Positions 1 to 7,909 of a DNA stretch of 59,158 nucleotides are shown one piece after another (position 1 is the first letter of the stretch; the number at the start of each line of letters is the position of its first letter). A program made the translations under genes and the position numbers. The notes beneath the pieces were generated by a model, which was not told where the DNA came from, ran no database searches, and saw only the letters and a list, made by a program, of their open reading frames with translations. Source of the stretch: an uncultured Phycisphaerae bacterium. GTDB taxonomy: Bacteria > Planctomycetota > Phycisphaerae > UBA1845 > PWPN01. Where the stretch lies: contig CALLOB010000070.1 of assembly GCA_938005315.1 (NCBI GenBank), forward strand, positions 1-59,158, written 5' to 3'.

Positions 1-190
1 GCGGGCACGGACACGGGCGGCGGAACTCGCCAACGACGCGGACATCCGCATGACCCCGCCGCGCCGGACTCCCGCACCGGACGGCCAGATGATGGCGGTC
101 GGGACGCTCCGCATCTCGGCCGACAAGCGGCTTCCCATGCCCGGAACGGTGCTGACCCGCGAGTACAAGGGCCGAAAGGCAATAAAGTTT
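1..190 (+). pseudogene. DUF2924 family protein, broken C-terminal fragment at window edge
   Basis: The frame beginning at base 2 reads RARTRAAELANDADIRMTPP and, further on, RLPMPGTVLTREYKGR. I recognise this as the late part of DUF2924 proteins, where the PGTVLTREYKGR block is usually followed by a segment ending in RYRSLSAIA. Here the similarity stops after EYKGR at about base 170-180 and the expected RSLSA block is absent, so the 3' end looks frameshifted or deleted. The 5' part lies outside the window. From memory, DUF2924 genes in planctomycetes and alphaproteobacteria often accompany site-specific recombinases, so this could be the edge of an old mobile region. Bases 190-588 hold no frame I can support. 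Confidence 0.5.
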
Positions 191-588
191 ATCATTGACG
201 GGCCCGGCCGGAGGGGTAGGGTACGGCTTGGAAGGGCGGGCGTGCCCAGGCCAGGGCAAAGGCAGGTGGATGATGACGGTGGCCCGGCGGGAGGGGGAGA
301 AGAACGCGGCGGGGGTGTACCACCGCGTGGCCCGGTGCGTGCGGCGGGCGTTTCCGTGCGGCCGGAAACCCGGCTGAGGCTTTCAGGTAAGCCCCATTTC
401 GGCAGCGTGACAGCAAGTGTCAAATCCTGTGCAAATCGCCCTGGGGACATCCAGTGATCCTCACGCTCATGCGACCTTTGCCCTGGTCCTCCTCTTCGAA
501 AACGACTCAGGTAGCGGCACCGTCGGGCACAGATGCGCCGACTTCGGCCGCCGCGAGCGTCGGCGCAGCCGTTCCGGCATCCGGTGCA

Positions 589-882
589 TCAGCCACACCC
601 CGCTGCGGGCCTTCTTGAACCGCGCGTTTGCGGCCGCGGTTCCTCCGGCAGCGTCAGAGCCACCAGGCCGGAGAAAGACTCGGTCAGCAGCACGAAAGGC
701 CCCGTTGGCAGCGCGGCCGACGCCCAGGCGGCGTGGTCTTTCGGTGACATCGGCCGGTCCGGTGCATACTTCACCGTTACCGTCGGCATGAGGGGGCTCA
801 AGCCGCCTGAGCAGGGGTTGAACAGCCGGCCTGTGCCGTCCAGGCCCGGCATCAGCACCAGCGTCCGAACGTCAGCGTGCAT
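589..882 (-). pseudogene. truncated alpha/beta hydrolase N-terminus
   Basis: From an ATG at 882 the frame reads MHADVRTLVLMPGLDGTGRL and then FVLLTESFSGLVALTL. This is the start of an alpha/beta hydrolase: an oxyanion-loop MPGLDGTG near residue 14 and a nucleophile elbow of the form ESFSG near residue 80. The frame then degenerates into Arg/Pro-rich sequence and stops at 97 codons, whereas such hydrolases usually run 250-280 residues. The catalytic Asp and His regions are missing. I read it as a decayed or 3'-deleted gene; a sequencing frameshift cannot explain the missing length. Confidence 0.5.
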
Positions 883-1076
883 GAACGACGGGCTTCCGGT
901 CACCGCCCGGTAGCCGATCGGACCCCAACCCGAGGGCCCCCCGCCCGATGCCGGCCTGGCGATTATCGGCCCGAGGCTGTGCGCGCCGCCGCACCGGACC
1001 GCCCCCCGCGCCGCCTGGCCGGCGGTCCCGGCCAATCTTAAGCTTCATCCTGGAATCGCCAGATTGGGGAAAGGCC

Positions 1077-1283
1077 ATGTCCATGTTCAGGGTCCGCTTC
1101 ACCGATGGGCGGGAATGGTGGGTCCAGGCCGACTCGCTGGACGAGGTGTTCCTGGCCGCACGGCAGCTGCCCGGGGGGGAGGACCGGGTTGCGTCCGTCG
1201 AAATGCCGGGCGAGGAACCGGCCCCGGAAACCGCCGGCAGCACCGCACGGCGGGAAAACCAGCCCGCGCTGGCCGGCACCTGA
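1077..1283 (+). CDS. small hypothetical protein (68 aa)
   Basis: A short frame starts with two possible ATGs (1077 and 1083), giving MSMFRVRFTDGREWWVQADS and then a Glu/Pro-rich tail. The first 45 residues look like a small compact beta-alpha domain (alternating hydrophobics, then DEVFLAARQLPGGED), while the last 20 are low complexity. I do not recognise a family. It lies in tail-to-tail orientation with the HTH gene that follows. The absence of a clear ribosome binding site keeps confidence modest. Confidence 0.4.
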   Translation: MSMFRVRFTDGREWWVQADSLDEVFLAARQLPGGEDRVASVEMPGEEPAPETAGSTARRENQPALAGT

Positions 1284-1317
1284 ATGCTCCTGCCGCCGGC
1301 GCACCCCGTCGGGCCGC

Positions 1318-1680
1318 TCAGAGGAACCGCTTGAAGTCGCTGGGAATCCGCTCGATGCCGTAGCGGAAATCGCCATCGATGGACAACTTGATGCCGTACT
1401 CCTCCAGCCCCGTCAGGTCGCGGAAGATCGTCCGCCGGCTCACCTTCATCAGCTTCTGCATGTCCGACACGCGGGGCCGCTTCTGCTCGATGAGCTGCAG
1501 CAGCCGGAGCTGCCGGCCGTGCTTGGTGCGGGCCATCAGGCTTCGCAGCAGGGCCTGAGCCTCTGAAGACCGGTCGGCCGCCAGGGCCGAGAGGATGGTG
1601 ATCCAGTGCCGGTCGGTCAGCAGGTTCAGGATCCCCATGCCCTGCACGAAGTGGGATGCGGCTCGCTTCTTTTTGGCCAT
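1318..1680 (-). CDS. HTH-domain transcriptional regulator (DeoR/HTH_11-like)
   Basis: This 120-residue protein is probably a small DNA-binding regulator. Residues about 50-110 carry a winged-helix pattern, RLLQLIEQKRPRVSDMQKLM followed by KVSRRTIFRDLTGLEEYGI, which matches the N-terminal helix-turn-helix of DeoR/HTH_11 proteins (recognition helix SRRTIFRDL). The Lys-rich N-terminus (MAKKKRAASH) could also contact nucleic acid. There is no C-terminal sugar-binding domain, so it is an HTH-only protein. It is divergent from argD across a 406-base region, so it could act on the arginine genes, but nothing shows this directly. Confidence 0.8.
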   Translation of the reverse strand: MAKKKRAASHFVQGMGILNLLTDRHWITILSALAADRSSEAQALLRSLMARTKHGRQLRLLQLIEQKRPRVSDMQKLMKVSRRTIFRDLTGLEEYGIKLSIDGDFRYGIERIPSDFKRFL

Positions 1681-1932
1681 CGCTGATGCCTCGCAGTTGC
1701 CCCGTGGTCACATGCCTCGGCCCCACCCGCACGGGGCGCTCGCGCCGACTGCTCGGACGCCGTCAGTCCTTGGCCGGGGGCGGCGTTGGACCGGACTGTT
1801 GAAGGCGGCCGCCCTGCGGACCGGGCGACGCACACCTGAGGATAGACGTTAGCCCCTGCCAAGCGTTTGTCAAGCAGACCGGGCGGAACCCGTCAACGGC
1901 CGTCGCGCGCGTCGTGAGGTGTCTGTATTTCT

Positions 1933-1961
1933 GCCTCGCCCCGATTCGCAAGGGGCGAGGC
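1933..1961. other. 10-bp perfect hairpin upstream of the argD promoter
   Basis: GCCTCGCCCC at 1933-1942 pairs perfectly with GGGGCGAGGC at 1952-1961 around a 9-base loop. No T-run follows on either strand, so it is not an ordinary intrinsic terminator. It lies about 45 bases before the predicted -35 box of argD, where a dyad operator would also be plausible. Confidence 0.6.
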
Positions 1962-2004
1962 GGAAGGAGGAAGGTTGCCGACCGGACCGCCGGCGCCGCG
2001 GGGA

Positions 2005-2033
2005 TTGGCGGCGCGCCCACTGCGGGTTACAAT
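2005..2033 (+). promoter_or_regulatory. predicted sigma70 promoter of argD
   Basis: TTGGCG (2005-2010) and TACAAT (2028-2033) are separated by exactly 17 bases. The start point would be near 2040, giving a leader of about 47 bases before the argD ATG. Confidence 0.55.
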
Positions 2034-2086
2034 ACAGAATTCTGCTGAACCTTACGCCGGCACCACGGGCCGGCGCGGAGTGTGCG

Positions 2087-3286
2087 ATGACGCGACAGGA
2101 AGTGATCGACCAGTACGGACGCTGTGTGATCGGCAACTACGGCCGCGTGCCGGTGGTCATCGTCCGGGCCGAAGGCTCGCGAATGTGGGACAACGACGGC
2201 CGCTCGTACCTGGATCTGTTCCCCGGCTGGGGCTGCAGCCTGCTGGGGCACTGCCATCCGCGCGTGGTGGAGGCCATCCGCGAGCAGGCCGGTCGGCTGA
2301 TCCACGTGGACAACACCTTCTACACCGTCGAACAGGGGCGGCTGGCCCAGCTGCTTGCGGATCTCGGCTTCGGCGGGTGCAGCTTCTTCTGCAACAGCGG
2401 CGCCGAAGCCAACGAGGCCGCCATCAAGCTGGCCCGGCGCGTCGCCGGCCCGTCCCGCTTCCGGATCATCACCATGGAGCGGAGCTTCCACGGACGGACC
2501 TACGCGGCGATGTCGGCCACCGGTCAGTCCCGCATCCACCAGGGCCACGCCCCGCTGGTTCCGGGATTCGTCCACGTGCCGTTTGACGACGTGGACGCCG
2601 TGCGGGCGGCGATCACCGGGGAAACCGCGGCGGTGATGGTCGAGCCGATCCAGGGCGAGGGCGGCGTGGTCATCCCCGACGACGGCTACCTGCCGGCCCT
2701 GCGCGAGCTCTGCGACGAACACGGGCTGCTGCTGATCGTCGACGAGGTTCAGACCGGCTGCGGACGGACCGGCCGGTGGTTCGGCTACCAGCACGCGGGG
2801 ATCGAGCCGGACATCATGACCCTGGCCAAGGCTCTGGGCAACGGGGCACCGATCGGTGCCATGGTCGCCCGGCCCGAAGTGGCCTCGGCGCTGACCCCCG
2901 GTTCCCACGCCACCACCTACGGGGCCAACCCCCTGGTCGTGGCCGCGGCCATCGCCACCCTCGAGACCATCGCCCGGGAGAATCTGCTGGAGCGGGCCCG
3001 CGTCATCGGCGAATACATCCTGGGCAAGGCGCGGGCCCTGGCCGGCCGCTTCGGATTCATCGAAGCCGTCCGCGGCCGCGGGCTGATGATCGGGATCGAG
3101 TTGTCCGTTCCCGGCGCCGAGATCGTCAAGGCCGCCCTCGAGCGCGGCCTGCGGATCAACTGCACGCAGCAGACCGTCCTGCGGATGCTGCCGGCCATGA
3201 CCATCAGCGAAGCCGAGATCGACGAGGCGTTCGAGATTCTCGCCGAGGCGATCCGGGAATGCGAAAGCAGGCTGGTGACCACATGA
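2087..3286 (+). CDS. argD: acetylornithine aminotransferase
   Basis: This class III PLP-dependent aminotransferase would convert N-acetylglutamate semialdehyde to N-acetylornithine in arginine synthesis (cytoplasmic). The 399 residues match the usual length. Visible landmarks are NSGAEANE (103-110), which binds the cofactor phosphate, FHGRTYAAMSATG (134-146), IVDEVQTGCGRTG (217-229) with the Asp that contacts the pyridine nitrogen, and TLAKALGNGAPIGA, whose Lys248 should form the Schiff base. The ATG at 2087 was chosen over longer frames because it follows GGAG and begins where family members begin. Its TGA overlaps the argF ATG. A related 4-aminobutyrate or succinylornithine transaminase role is possible, but the argF neighbour favours ArgD. 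Confidence 0.95.
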   Translation: MTRQEVIDQYGRCVIGNYGRVPVVIVRAEGSRMWDNDGRSYLDLFPGWGCSLLGHCHPRVVEAIREQAGRLIHVDNTFYTVEQGRLAQLLADLGFGGCSFFCNSGAEANEAAIKLARRVAGPSRFRIITMERSFHGRTYAAMSATGQSRIHQGHAPLVPGFVHVPFDDVDAVRAAITGETAAVMVEPIQGEGGVVIPDDGYLPALRELCDEHGLLLIVDEVQTGCGRTGRWFGYQHAGIEPDIMTLAKALGNGAPIGAMVARPEVASALTPGSHATTYGANPLVVAAAIATLETIARENLLERARVIGEYILGKARALAGRFGFIEAVRGRGLMIGIELSVPGAEIVKAALERGLRINCTQQTVLRMLPAMTISEAEIDEAFEILAEAIRECESRLVTT

Positions 3287-4248
3287 ACAGCGACGTTCCG
3301 GAAATCCTGCGGAGCCTCAATCATTTCCTGTCGATCCGCGACCTGGAGGCCGAGACCTTGCGGGCCCTGATCGATTTCGCGCTCCTCCGCAAGCGACAGT
3401 TCCTGGCCGGCGAGCTCCGCCCGATGCTCGCCGGACGCGTGCTGGCGATGATCTTCCAGAAATCCTCCCTCCGGACGCGACTGGGCTTCGAGGCCGCCAT
3501 GGCCCAGCTCGGCGGGCACGCGGTTCATCTCGACGATCACCACATCGGCCTGGCCCGCCGCGAACCGTCCCAGGACGTCGCCCGCGTGATTTCCTCGATG
3601 TGCGACGGCATCATGGCCCGGGTGTTCAGCCATCAGACCGTCGTCGAGCTGGCCGCCCACAGCCGCGTGCCGGTCATCAACGGCCTGAGCGACTGGGCCC
3701 ATCCCTGCCAGGCCCTGGCCGACATCGCCACCATCCGCGAGCACTTCGGACGCACCGACGGGCTCAAACTGGCCTTTATCGGCGACGCCAACAACGTCGC
3801 CCGTTCGCTGGCCAACGCGTGCCCGCGCACGGGCATCTCCTTCAGCATCGCTTCTCCCGAGGGCTACGGCATGGAGGAAGGCGAGGTCCAGATGGCCCGG
3901 CAGTGCGGCCGTCGTTACGGCGCCGATATCCTGTTGACCACCGATCCGTTCGAGGCGGTCCGCGACGCCGACATCGTCTACACCGACGTGTGGACCAGCA
4001 TGGGCCAGGAGCACGAGAGCGACCAGCGCGACCGCGATTTCGCCGGCTACCAGGTCAACACCGCACTGCTCAAGGCCGCCAGACCCACGGCCGTGGTGAT
4101 GCACTGTCTGCCGGCGCGGCGCAACCTCGAGATCACCCCGGAAGTCGTGGACGGGCCCCAATCGATCATCTTCCCGCAGGCCGCCAACCGACTGCATACC
4201 CAGCGAGCCCTGCTGGAGGTGCTGCTCGACCGCCCGCGGCCGGGCTGA
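3283..4248 (+). CDS. argF: ornithine carbamoyltransferase
   Basis: ArgF joins carbamoyl phosphate to ornithine to form citrulline. The 321-residue protein shows the carbamoyl-phosphate motif as SLRTR at 62-66 (many enzymes have STRTR; the SLRTR form is also common), HPCQ at 140-143, the ornithine-binding stretch DVWTSMGQE at 235-243, and HCLPA at 274-278 with the reactive Cys. The start ATG overlaps the stop of argD as ATGA, so the two are translationally coupled and presumably co-transcribed. The SMG loop and HCLP motif favour ornithine over acetylornithine as substrate. A 76-base gap separates it from rph. Confidence 0.96.
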   Translation: MNSDVPEILRSLNHFLSIRDLEAETLRALIDFALLRKRQFLAGELRPMLAGRVLAMIFQKSSLRTRLGFEAAMAQLGGHAVHLDDHHIGLARREPSQDVARVISSMCDGIMARVFSHQTVVELAAHSRVPVINGLSDWAHPCQALADIATIREHFGRTDGLKLAFIGDANNVARSLANACPRTGISFSIASPEGYGMEEGEVQMARQCGRRYGADILLTTDPFEAVRDADIVYTDVWTSMGQEHESDQRDRDFAGYQVNTALLKAARPTAVVMHCLPARRNLEITPEVVDGPQSIIFPQAANRLHTQRALLEVLLDRPRPG

Positions 4249-4324
4249 CCATGCGGCGAGCCGACGCCCGCCGCGGGGCCGCTTCCCCGGGCCCCGCCGC
4301 ACACACGGCCAGGGAGCCAGACCT

Positions 4325-5071
4325 ATGCCGATACGACGCGCCAACGGCCGCAGGCCGCTGGAACTCCGACCTGTCACCATCCGCCGGGGATGCATCCGGG
4401 CCGCCCCGGGCTCGGTGCTGATCCGCATGGGCGGAACCGCCGTGATCTGCTCGGCCACCATCGAGGAGACCGTACCCGAGTGGATGCGCGGCCAGGGACG
4501 TGGCTGGGTCACGGCCGAATACGACATGCTGCCCGGATCGACCGGCCGCCGTCGTCCCCGCAACCGCCTTCGCGTCGATGGCCGCGTCACCGAGATCCAG
4601 CGACTCATCGGAAGGGCGCTGCGTTCGGTGGTGGAGCTGGACCGCCTCGGGGAACGGACCATCTGGATCGATTGCGACGTGCTCGAGGCCGACGGCGGCA
4701 CACGCACTGCGGCCATCACCGGGGCCTGTGTCGCCCTGGCCGATGCGCTTCGGACGCTTCCTCCGGGCAGTCCCGATCCGCGTTCCTGCCTCTGTGAGGC
4801 CGTGGCCGCGGTCAGCGTCGGGCTGGTCGATGGTCAGGTACTGCTGGACCTGGATTATGCCGAGGATTCCCGGGCCGACGCCGACCTCAACATCGCCATG
4901 ACCGCTTCGGGCCGCTTCGTCGAGATCCAGGGCTGTGCCGAGGGGACGCCCTTCTCACGCGCCGACCTCGACCGTATGCTGGAGGCCGCATCGCGCGGCA
5001 TCCGGCAACTCCTGAGCGTCCAGGCCCGGGCCCTGGCCGGCCGGAGCCGCCCGACGAGGTGCCCAAGATGA
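4325..5071 (+). CDS. rph: ribonuclease PH
   Basis: RNase PH is a phosphate-dependent 3'-5' exoribonuclease that trims tRNA 3' ends and forms a hexameric ring. The 248 residues match the family length. The N-terminus reads RPLELRPVTIRRGCIRAAPG, followed by GRGWVTAEYDMLPGST, RPRNR and IGRALRSVVELDRLGERTIW (typical substrate-loop and interface blocks) and DLDYAEDSRADADLN, which carries the metal-binding acids. The ATG at 4325 follows GGGAG by about 8 bases. The gene ends on a TGA that overlaps the next start, and rdgB lies two genes downstream; rph and rdgB are often neighbours in bacteria. Confidence 0.96.
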   Translation: MPIRRANGRRPLELRPVTIRRGCIRAAPGSVLIRMGGTAVICSATIEETVPEWMRGQGRGWVTAEYDMLPGSTGRRRPRNRLRVDGRVTEIQRLIGRALRSVVELDRLGERTIWIDCDVLEADGGTRTAAITGACVALADALRTLPPGSPDPRSCLCEAVAAVSVGLVDGQVLLDLDYAEDSRADADLNIAMTASGRFVEIQGCAEGTPFSRADLDRMLEAASRGIRQLLSVQARALAGRSRPTRCPR

Positions 5072-5916
5072 CCCCCGCGACACGGATCAACCGCCGGCGC
5101 CGGACACGGGCCCCGTGGCCGGTCGCTCTGCTGGTCATCGCCGGCCTGCAGGGCTGTGAAGGCGCCGGCAACGCCGGCCTTTTCGACGCGACGTCCCAGG
5201 AACGCTGGACCATCCGCTGCGGCACCTTCACCCCGGCCGATGTGCCCGACCCGGTGGCCTTCGGTCAGGCCCTGGCCGACATGCTACGCCAGGTCCGGGG
5301 GCTCCGGCCCCATGACGTCCGCGTGGTCACGAGCGGCAACACCTGCACGATCTACTACGGGCAGTACGTCAAGGTGGCCTCGCCGCGGACCGGCCAGCTG
5401 GTCTTCCCGGAGAAGTTCCAGCAGGACATGCAGCTGATCCGCTCGCTGGTCTACAACCAGACGGCCACCCCGTTTCTCCGCGCCCAGCCCGAGCTGATCG
5501 TTCCGGACCGTCCTCCAGGGGCCGAGCAATGGGACGTCGCCCATGTCCGCGGCACGCACTCCCTGCTGATCGCGGTGTTCTATAACACCCCGACGTTCAG
5601 CGAGCGGCGCAGCGCCGCCGAGGAGTACGTCCGTCTCCTGCGGCAGGCCGGCTACGCCGCGTATTACTACCATGAGCCGGTCAAGAGTTTCGTGTTCGTC
5701 GGCGACTTCGACGCCACGGACATCGTTCAGACGCCCGAGGGCCCGCGCTACGGCCCGAGAGTCGAGCAGCTCATCGCCTCCAATGAGGCCGAGTTCCGGC
5801 ACTTCACCGAGAACGGCCACATCCGGCTGCACCACACGCCCGACGGCCAGGTCGTCCGCCCCGAGACGCGGCTCATGCCCGTTCCGCGGCCGACCGGGGA
5901 GTCCGGCCTGCCGTGA
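5068..5916 (+). CDS. hypothetical lipoprotein between rph and rdgB
   Basis: The protein starts with a basic stretch (RRRRTR), then a hydrophobic run ending in the lipobox LQGC, so the mature form is probably a lipid-anchored envelope protein of about 250 residues. The ATG at 5068 was preferred to the GTG at 5059 because it makes an ATGA overlap with rph and follows GAGG. Residues about 175-215 (SAAEEYVRLLRQAGYAAYYY then KSFVFVGDFDATDI) resemble the strand-helix-strand of SPOR-like repeats, but I cannot assign it firmly. Its place between two nucleotide-metabolism genes suggests shared transcription, not shared function. Confidence 0.8.
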   Translation: MTPATRINRRRRTRAPWPVALLVIAGLQGCEGAGNAGLFDATSQERWTIRCGTFTPADVPDPVAFGQALADMLRQVRGLRPHDVRVVTSGNTCTIYYGQYVKVASPRTGQLVFPEKFQQDMQLIRSLVYNQTATPFLRAQPELIVPDRPPGAEQWDVAHVRGTHSLLIAVFYNTPTFSERRSAAEEYVRLLRQAGYAAYYYHEPVKSFVFVGDFDATDIVQTPEGPRYGPRVEQLIASNEAEFRHFTENGHIRLHHTPDGQVVRPETRLMPVPRPTGESGLP

Positions 5917-6554
5917 GCGACCCGATGCCGAACGTCCGCGAGATCCTGCTGGCGACCAGCAACCCGGGCAAGGCCCGGGAGATGGCCGAAATCCTCGCTG
6001 ATTCGCGGGCGCCGGTGCGCTGGCGGAGCCTATCAGACCTCGCCGGTCGGAGATGGCCGGAGCCCCAGGAGACCGCCGACACCTTCATCGGCAACGCGAC
6101 CATCAAGGCCCTGCACTACGCCCGCCTCAGCGGGTTGTGGACGATCGCGGATGACTCCGGCCTGGAGGTCGATGCCCTGGGCGGCGAACCGGGAGTCTGC
6201 TCGGCCCGATACGCCGGGGAACCGAAGGACGACCGGGCGAACAACGCTCTGCTGGTCCGGCGGCTGGCCGGCGTGCCGGCCGAGCGACGGACCGCGCGCT
6301 TCCGCTGCTGCGTGGTCCTGGCCGATGCCGACGGCGTGCTGGCCAGTGCCGAGGGCACGGTCGAAGGACGGATCATCGACGAGCCCCGCGGCAGCGGCGG
6401 CTTCGGCTACGACCCTCATTTCTGGATTCCCGCGGCGGGAATGACCGCCGCCGAGATGAGCCCGGCCCAGAAACATGCGATCAGCCATCGCGGCCAGGCC
6501 CTGCGGCGTCTGCACGACCTCCTGCTGGCACTGCTGGCCGCCGCGCAAGGCTGA
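5913..6554 (+). CDS. rdgB: XTP/dITP diphosphatase (non-canonical purine NTP pyrophosphatase)
   Basis: This HAM1/RdgB-family enzyme hydrolyses ITP, dITP and XTP to monophosphates and keeps deaminated purines out of nucleic acids. Diagnostic blocks are LLATSNPGKAREM near the start, ADDSGLEVDALGGEPGVCSARYAG, the phosphate-handling GSGGFGYDPHFWIP, and SPAQKHAISHRGQAL near the C-terminus. Length (213) fits. The start is probably GTG at 5913, which overlaps the stop of the lipoprotein gene as GTGA; an ATG at 5925 is an alternative. It is the last gene of the run that begins with argD. Confidence 0.95.
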   Translation: MSDPMPNVREILLATSNPGKAREMAEILADSRAPVRWRSLSDLAGRRWPEPQETADTFIGNATIKALHYARLSGLWTIADDSGLEVDALGGEPGVCSARYAGEPKDDRANNALLVRRLAGVPAERRTARFRCCVVLADADGVLASAEGTVEGRIIDEPRGSGGFGYDPHFWIPAAGMTAAEMSPAQKHAISHRGQALRRLHDLLLALLAAAQG

Positions 6555-6859
6555 AGCTTCCTCGTCACCGGGCTCGTGACGCCTCAGGCAACCTCGAATC
6601 GCGGCCGGGGAGATGCCCGCGGCGACGAACCGGTACGCCGCAGGCGGCAGGCCCCGCCGCCGAGACCCTCACGGCCGGGCTGTCGTCGGCAGCTCATGCC
6701 GCTCGTTGCGGGCCGTCGGTACGTTGTGGTATTATCCGCCCTCCCGGAACGTACCGGCGAACGGCCGCTCGGTCGCGAAAGGCCTGCGGCACCGCCGGAT
6801 GAGCGTTGTCGCTCGTCAGATCCCTGTGAGTCCTGATTGAAGGAAAGGAAGGCGTCGAC
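6555..6859. other. intergenic region upstream of the isomerase gene
   Basis: About 305 bases with no supported gene. It holds a probable promoter for the downstream gene (6706-6735). No terminator hairpin with a T-run is evident after rdgB. Confidence 0.5.
6706..6735 (+). promoter_or_regulatory. predicted sigma70 promoter of the sugar isomerase/epimerase gene
   Basis: TTGCGG (6706-6711) and TATTAT (6730-6735) are separated by 18 bases, in a region that becomes locally AT-richer. A start near 6743 would give a leader of about 115 bases. Confidence 0.45.
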
Positions 6860-7897
6860 ATGGCCAGAGCGGTCACACTCTTCACCGGACAGTGGGCGGA
6901 TCTCAAACTCGAGCAGCTCTGCAAGAAGGCCAGGAAGTTCGGCTACGACGGGCTCGAGCTGGCCTGCTGGGGCGATCACTTCGACGTCAAAGCCGCCCTC
7001 GAGGACCGCGGCTACTGCAAGGCCAAGTGGGACATGCTCGGCCGCAACAAGCTGTCCTGCTTCGCGATCAGCGCTCATCTGGTCGGCCAGGCGGTGTGCG
7101 ACAACATCGACGCCCGCCACAAGTCCATCCTCCCGCCGCACGTCTGGGGCGACGGCAAGCCTGAAGGCGTGCGGACCCGGGCCGCCGCCGAACTCATGGA
7201 CACCGCCCGGGCGGCCCGCAGGTTCTTCGACGTCGCCCCCGCCGCGGTGAAGAAGAACCTCAAACGCGTGGTGGTCAACGGCTTCACCGGCAGCAGCATC
7301 TGGCACCTGCTCTACTCGTTCCCGCCGGTCTTGCCCGGCCAGATCGAGGACGGTTACAAGGACTTCGCCCGCCGCTTCAAGCCCATCCTCGACGTGTTCG
7401 AGCAGGAGGACGTGTACTTCGCGCTGGAAGTCCATCCCACCGAGATCGCCTTCGATATCGCCTCGGCCGCCCGGGCCCTCGACGCGATCAAGGGGCACAA
7501 GCGCTTTGGCTTCAACTACGACCCCAGCCACTTCGGATACCAGGGCGTGGATTACGTCGGCTTCATCCGCCGCTTCCACGACCGCATCTTCCACGTGCAC
7601 ATGAAGGATGTGCACTGGTCCTCCGGCCGGACGCAGGCCGGCGTCTTCGGCGGCCACCTAGACTTCGGCCACCCCGACCGTTACTGGGAGTTCCGCTCCC
7701 TGGGCCGCGGTTGCATCAACTTCGAGGCCATCATGCGGGCCCTCAATGACATCGGCTACCCCGGCCCGCTCTCGGTCGAGTGGGAGGACACCAACATGGA
7801 TCGGGAACACGGGGCCGCGGAGGCCTGCGCGTTCGTCAGGCGGCTGGATTTCCCCCGCTCGAACATCGTGTTCGACGCCCAGTTCGCACGCGAGTGA
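6860..7897 (+). CDS. sugar phosphate isomerase/epimerase (xylose-isomerase-like TIM barrel)
   Basis: The 345-residue protein belongs to the AP endonuclease 2/xylose isomerase-like TIM-barrel superfamily, whose members isomerise or epimerise sugars with a divalent metal. Barrel strands visible include [36 protein letters not shown] (metal-binding Glu), [22 protein letters not shown] (His and Asp ligands) and LSVEWED (final metal-binding Glu). These ligands are all intact, so it should be catalytically competent; the substrate is unknown. The ATG follows AAGGAAGG with good spacing. It is convergent with the histidine kinase gene, only 12 bases apart. Confidence 0.9.
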   Translation: MARAVTLFTGQWADLKLEQLCKKARKFGYDGLELACWGDHFDVKAALEDRGYCKAKWDMLGRNKLSCFAISAHLVGQAVCDNIDARHKSILPPHVWGDGKPEGVRTRAAAELMDTARAARRFFDVAPAAVKKNLKRVVVNGFTGSSIWHLLYSFPPVLPGQIEDGYKDFARRFKPILDVFEQEDVYFALEVHPTEIAFDIASAARALDAIKGHKRFGFNYDPSHFGYQGVDYVGFIRRFHDRIFHVHMKDVHWSSGRTQAGVFGGHLDFGHPDRYWEFRSLGRGCINFEAIMRALNDIGYPGPLSVEWEDTNMDREHGAAEACAFVRRLDFPRSNIVFDAQFARE

Positions 7898-7909
7898 GCC
7901 CGCGGCGGC

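Larger units (their letters stand above)
1681..2086. other. divergent intergenic region between HTH gene and argD
   Basis: About 400 bases without a supported gene separate the HTH regulator (leftward) from argD (rightward). It contains a strong hairpin (1933-1961) and a sigma70-type promoter (2005-2033), both listed separately. I see nothing else recognisable. Confidence 0.6.
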
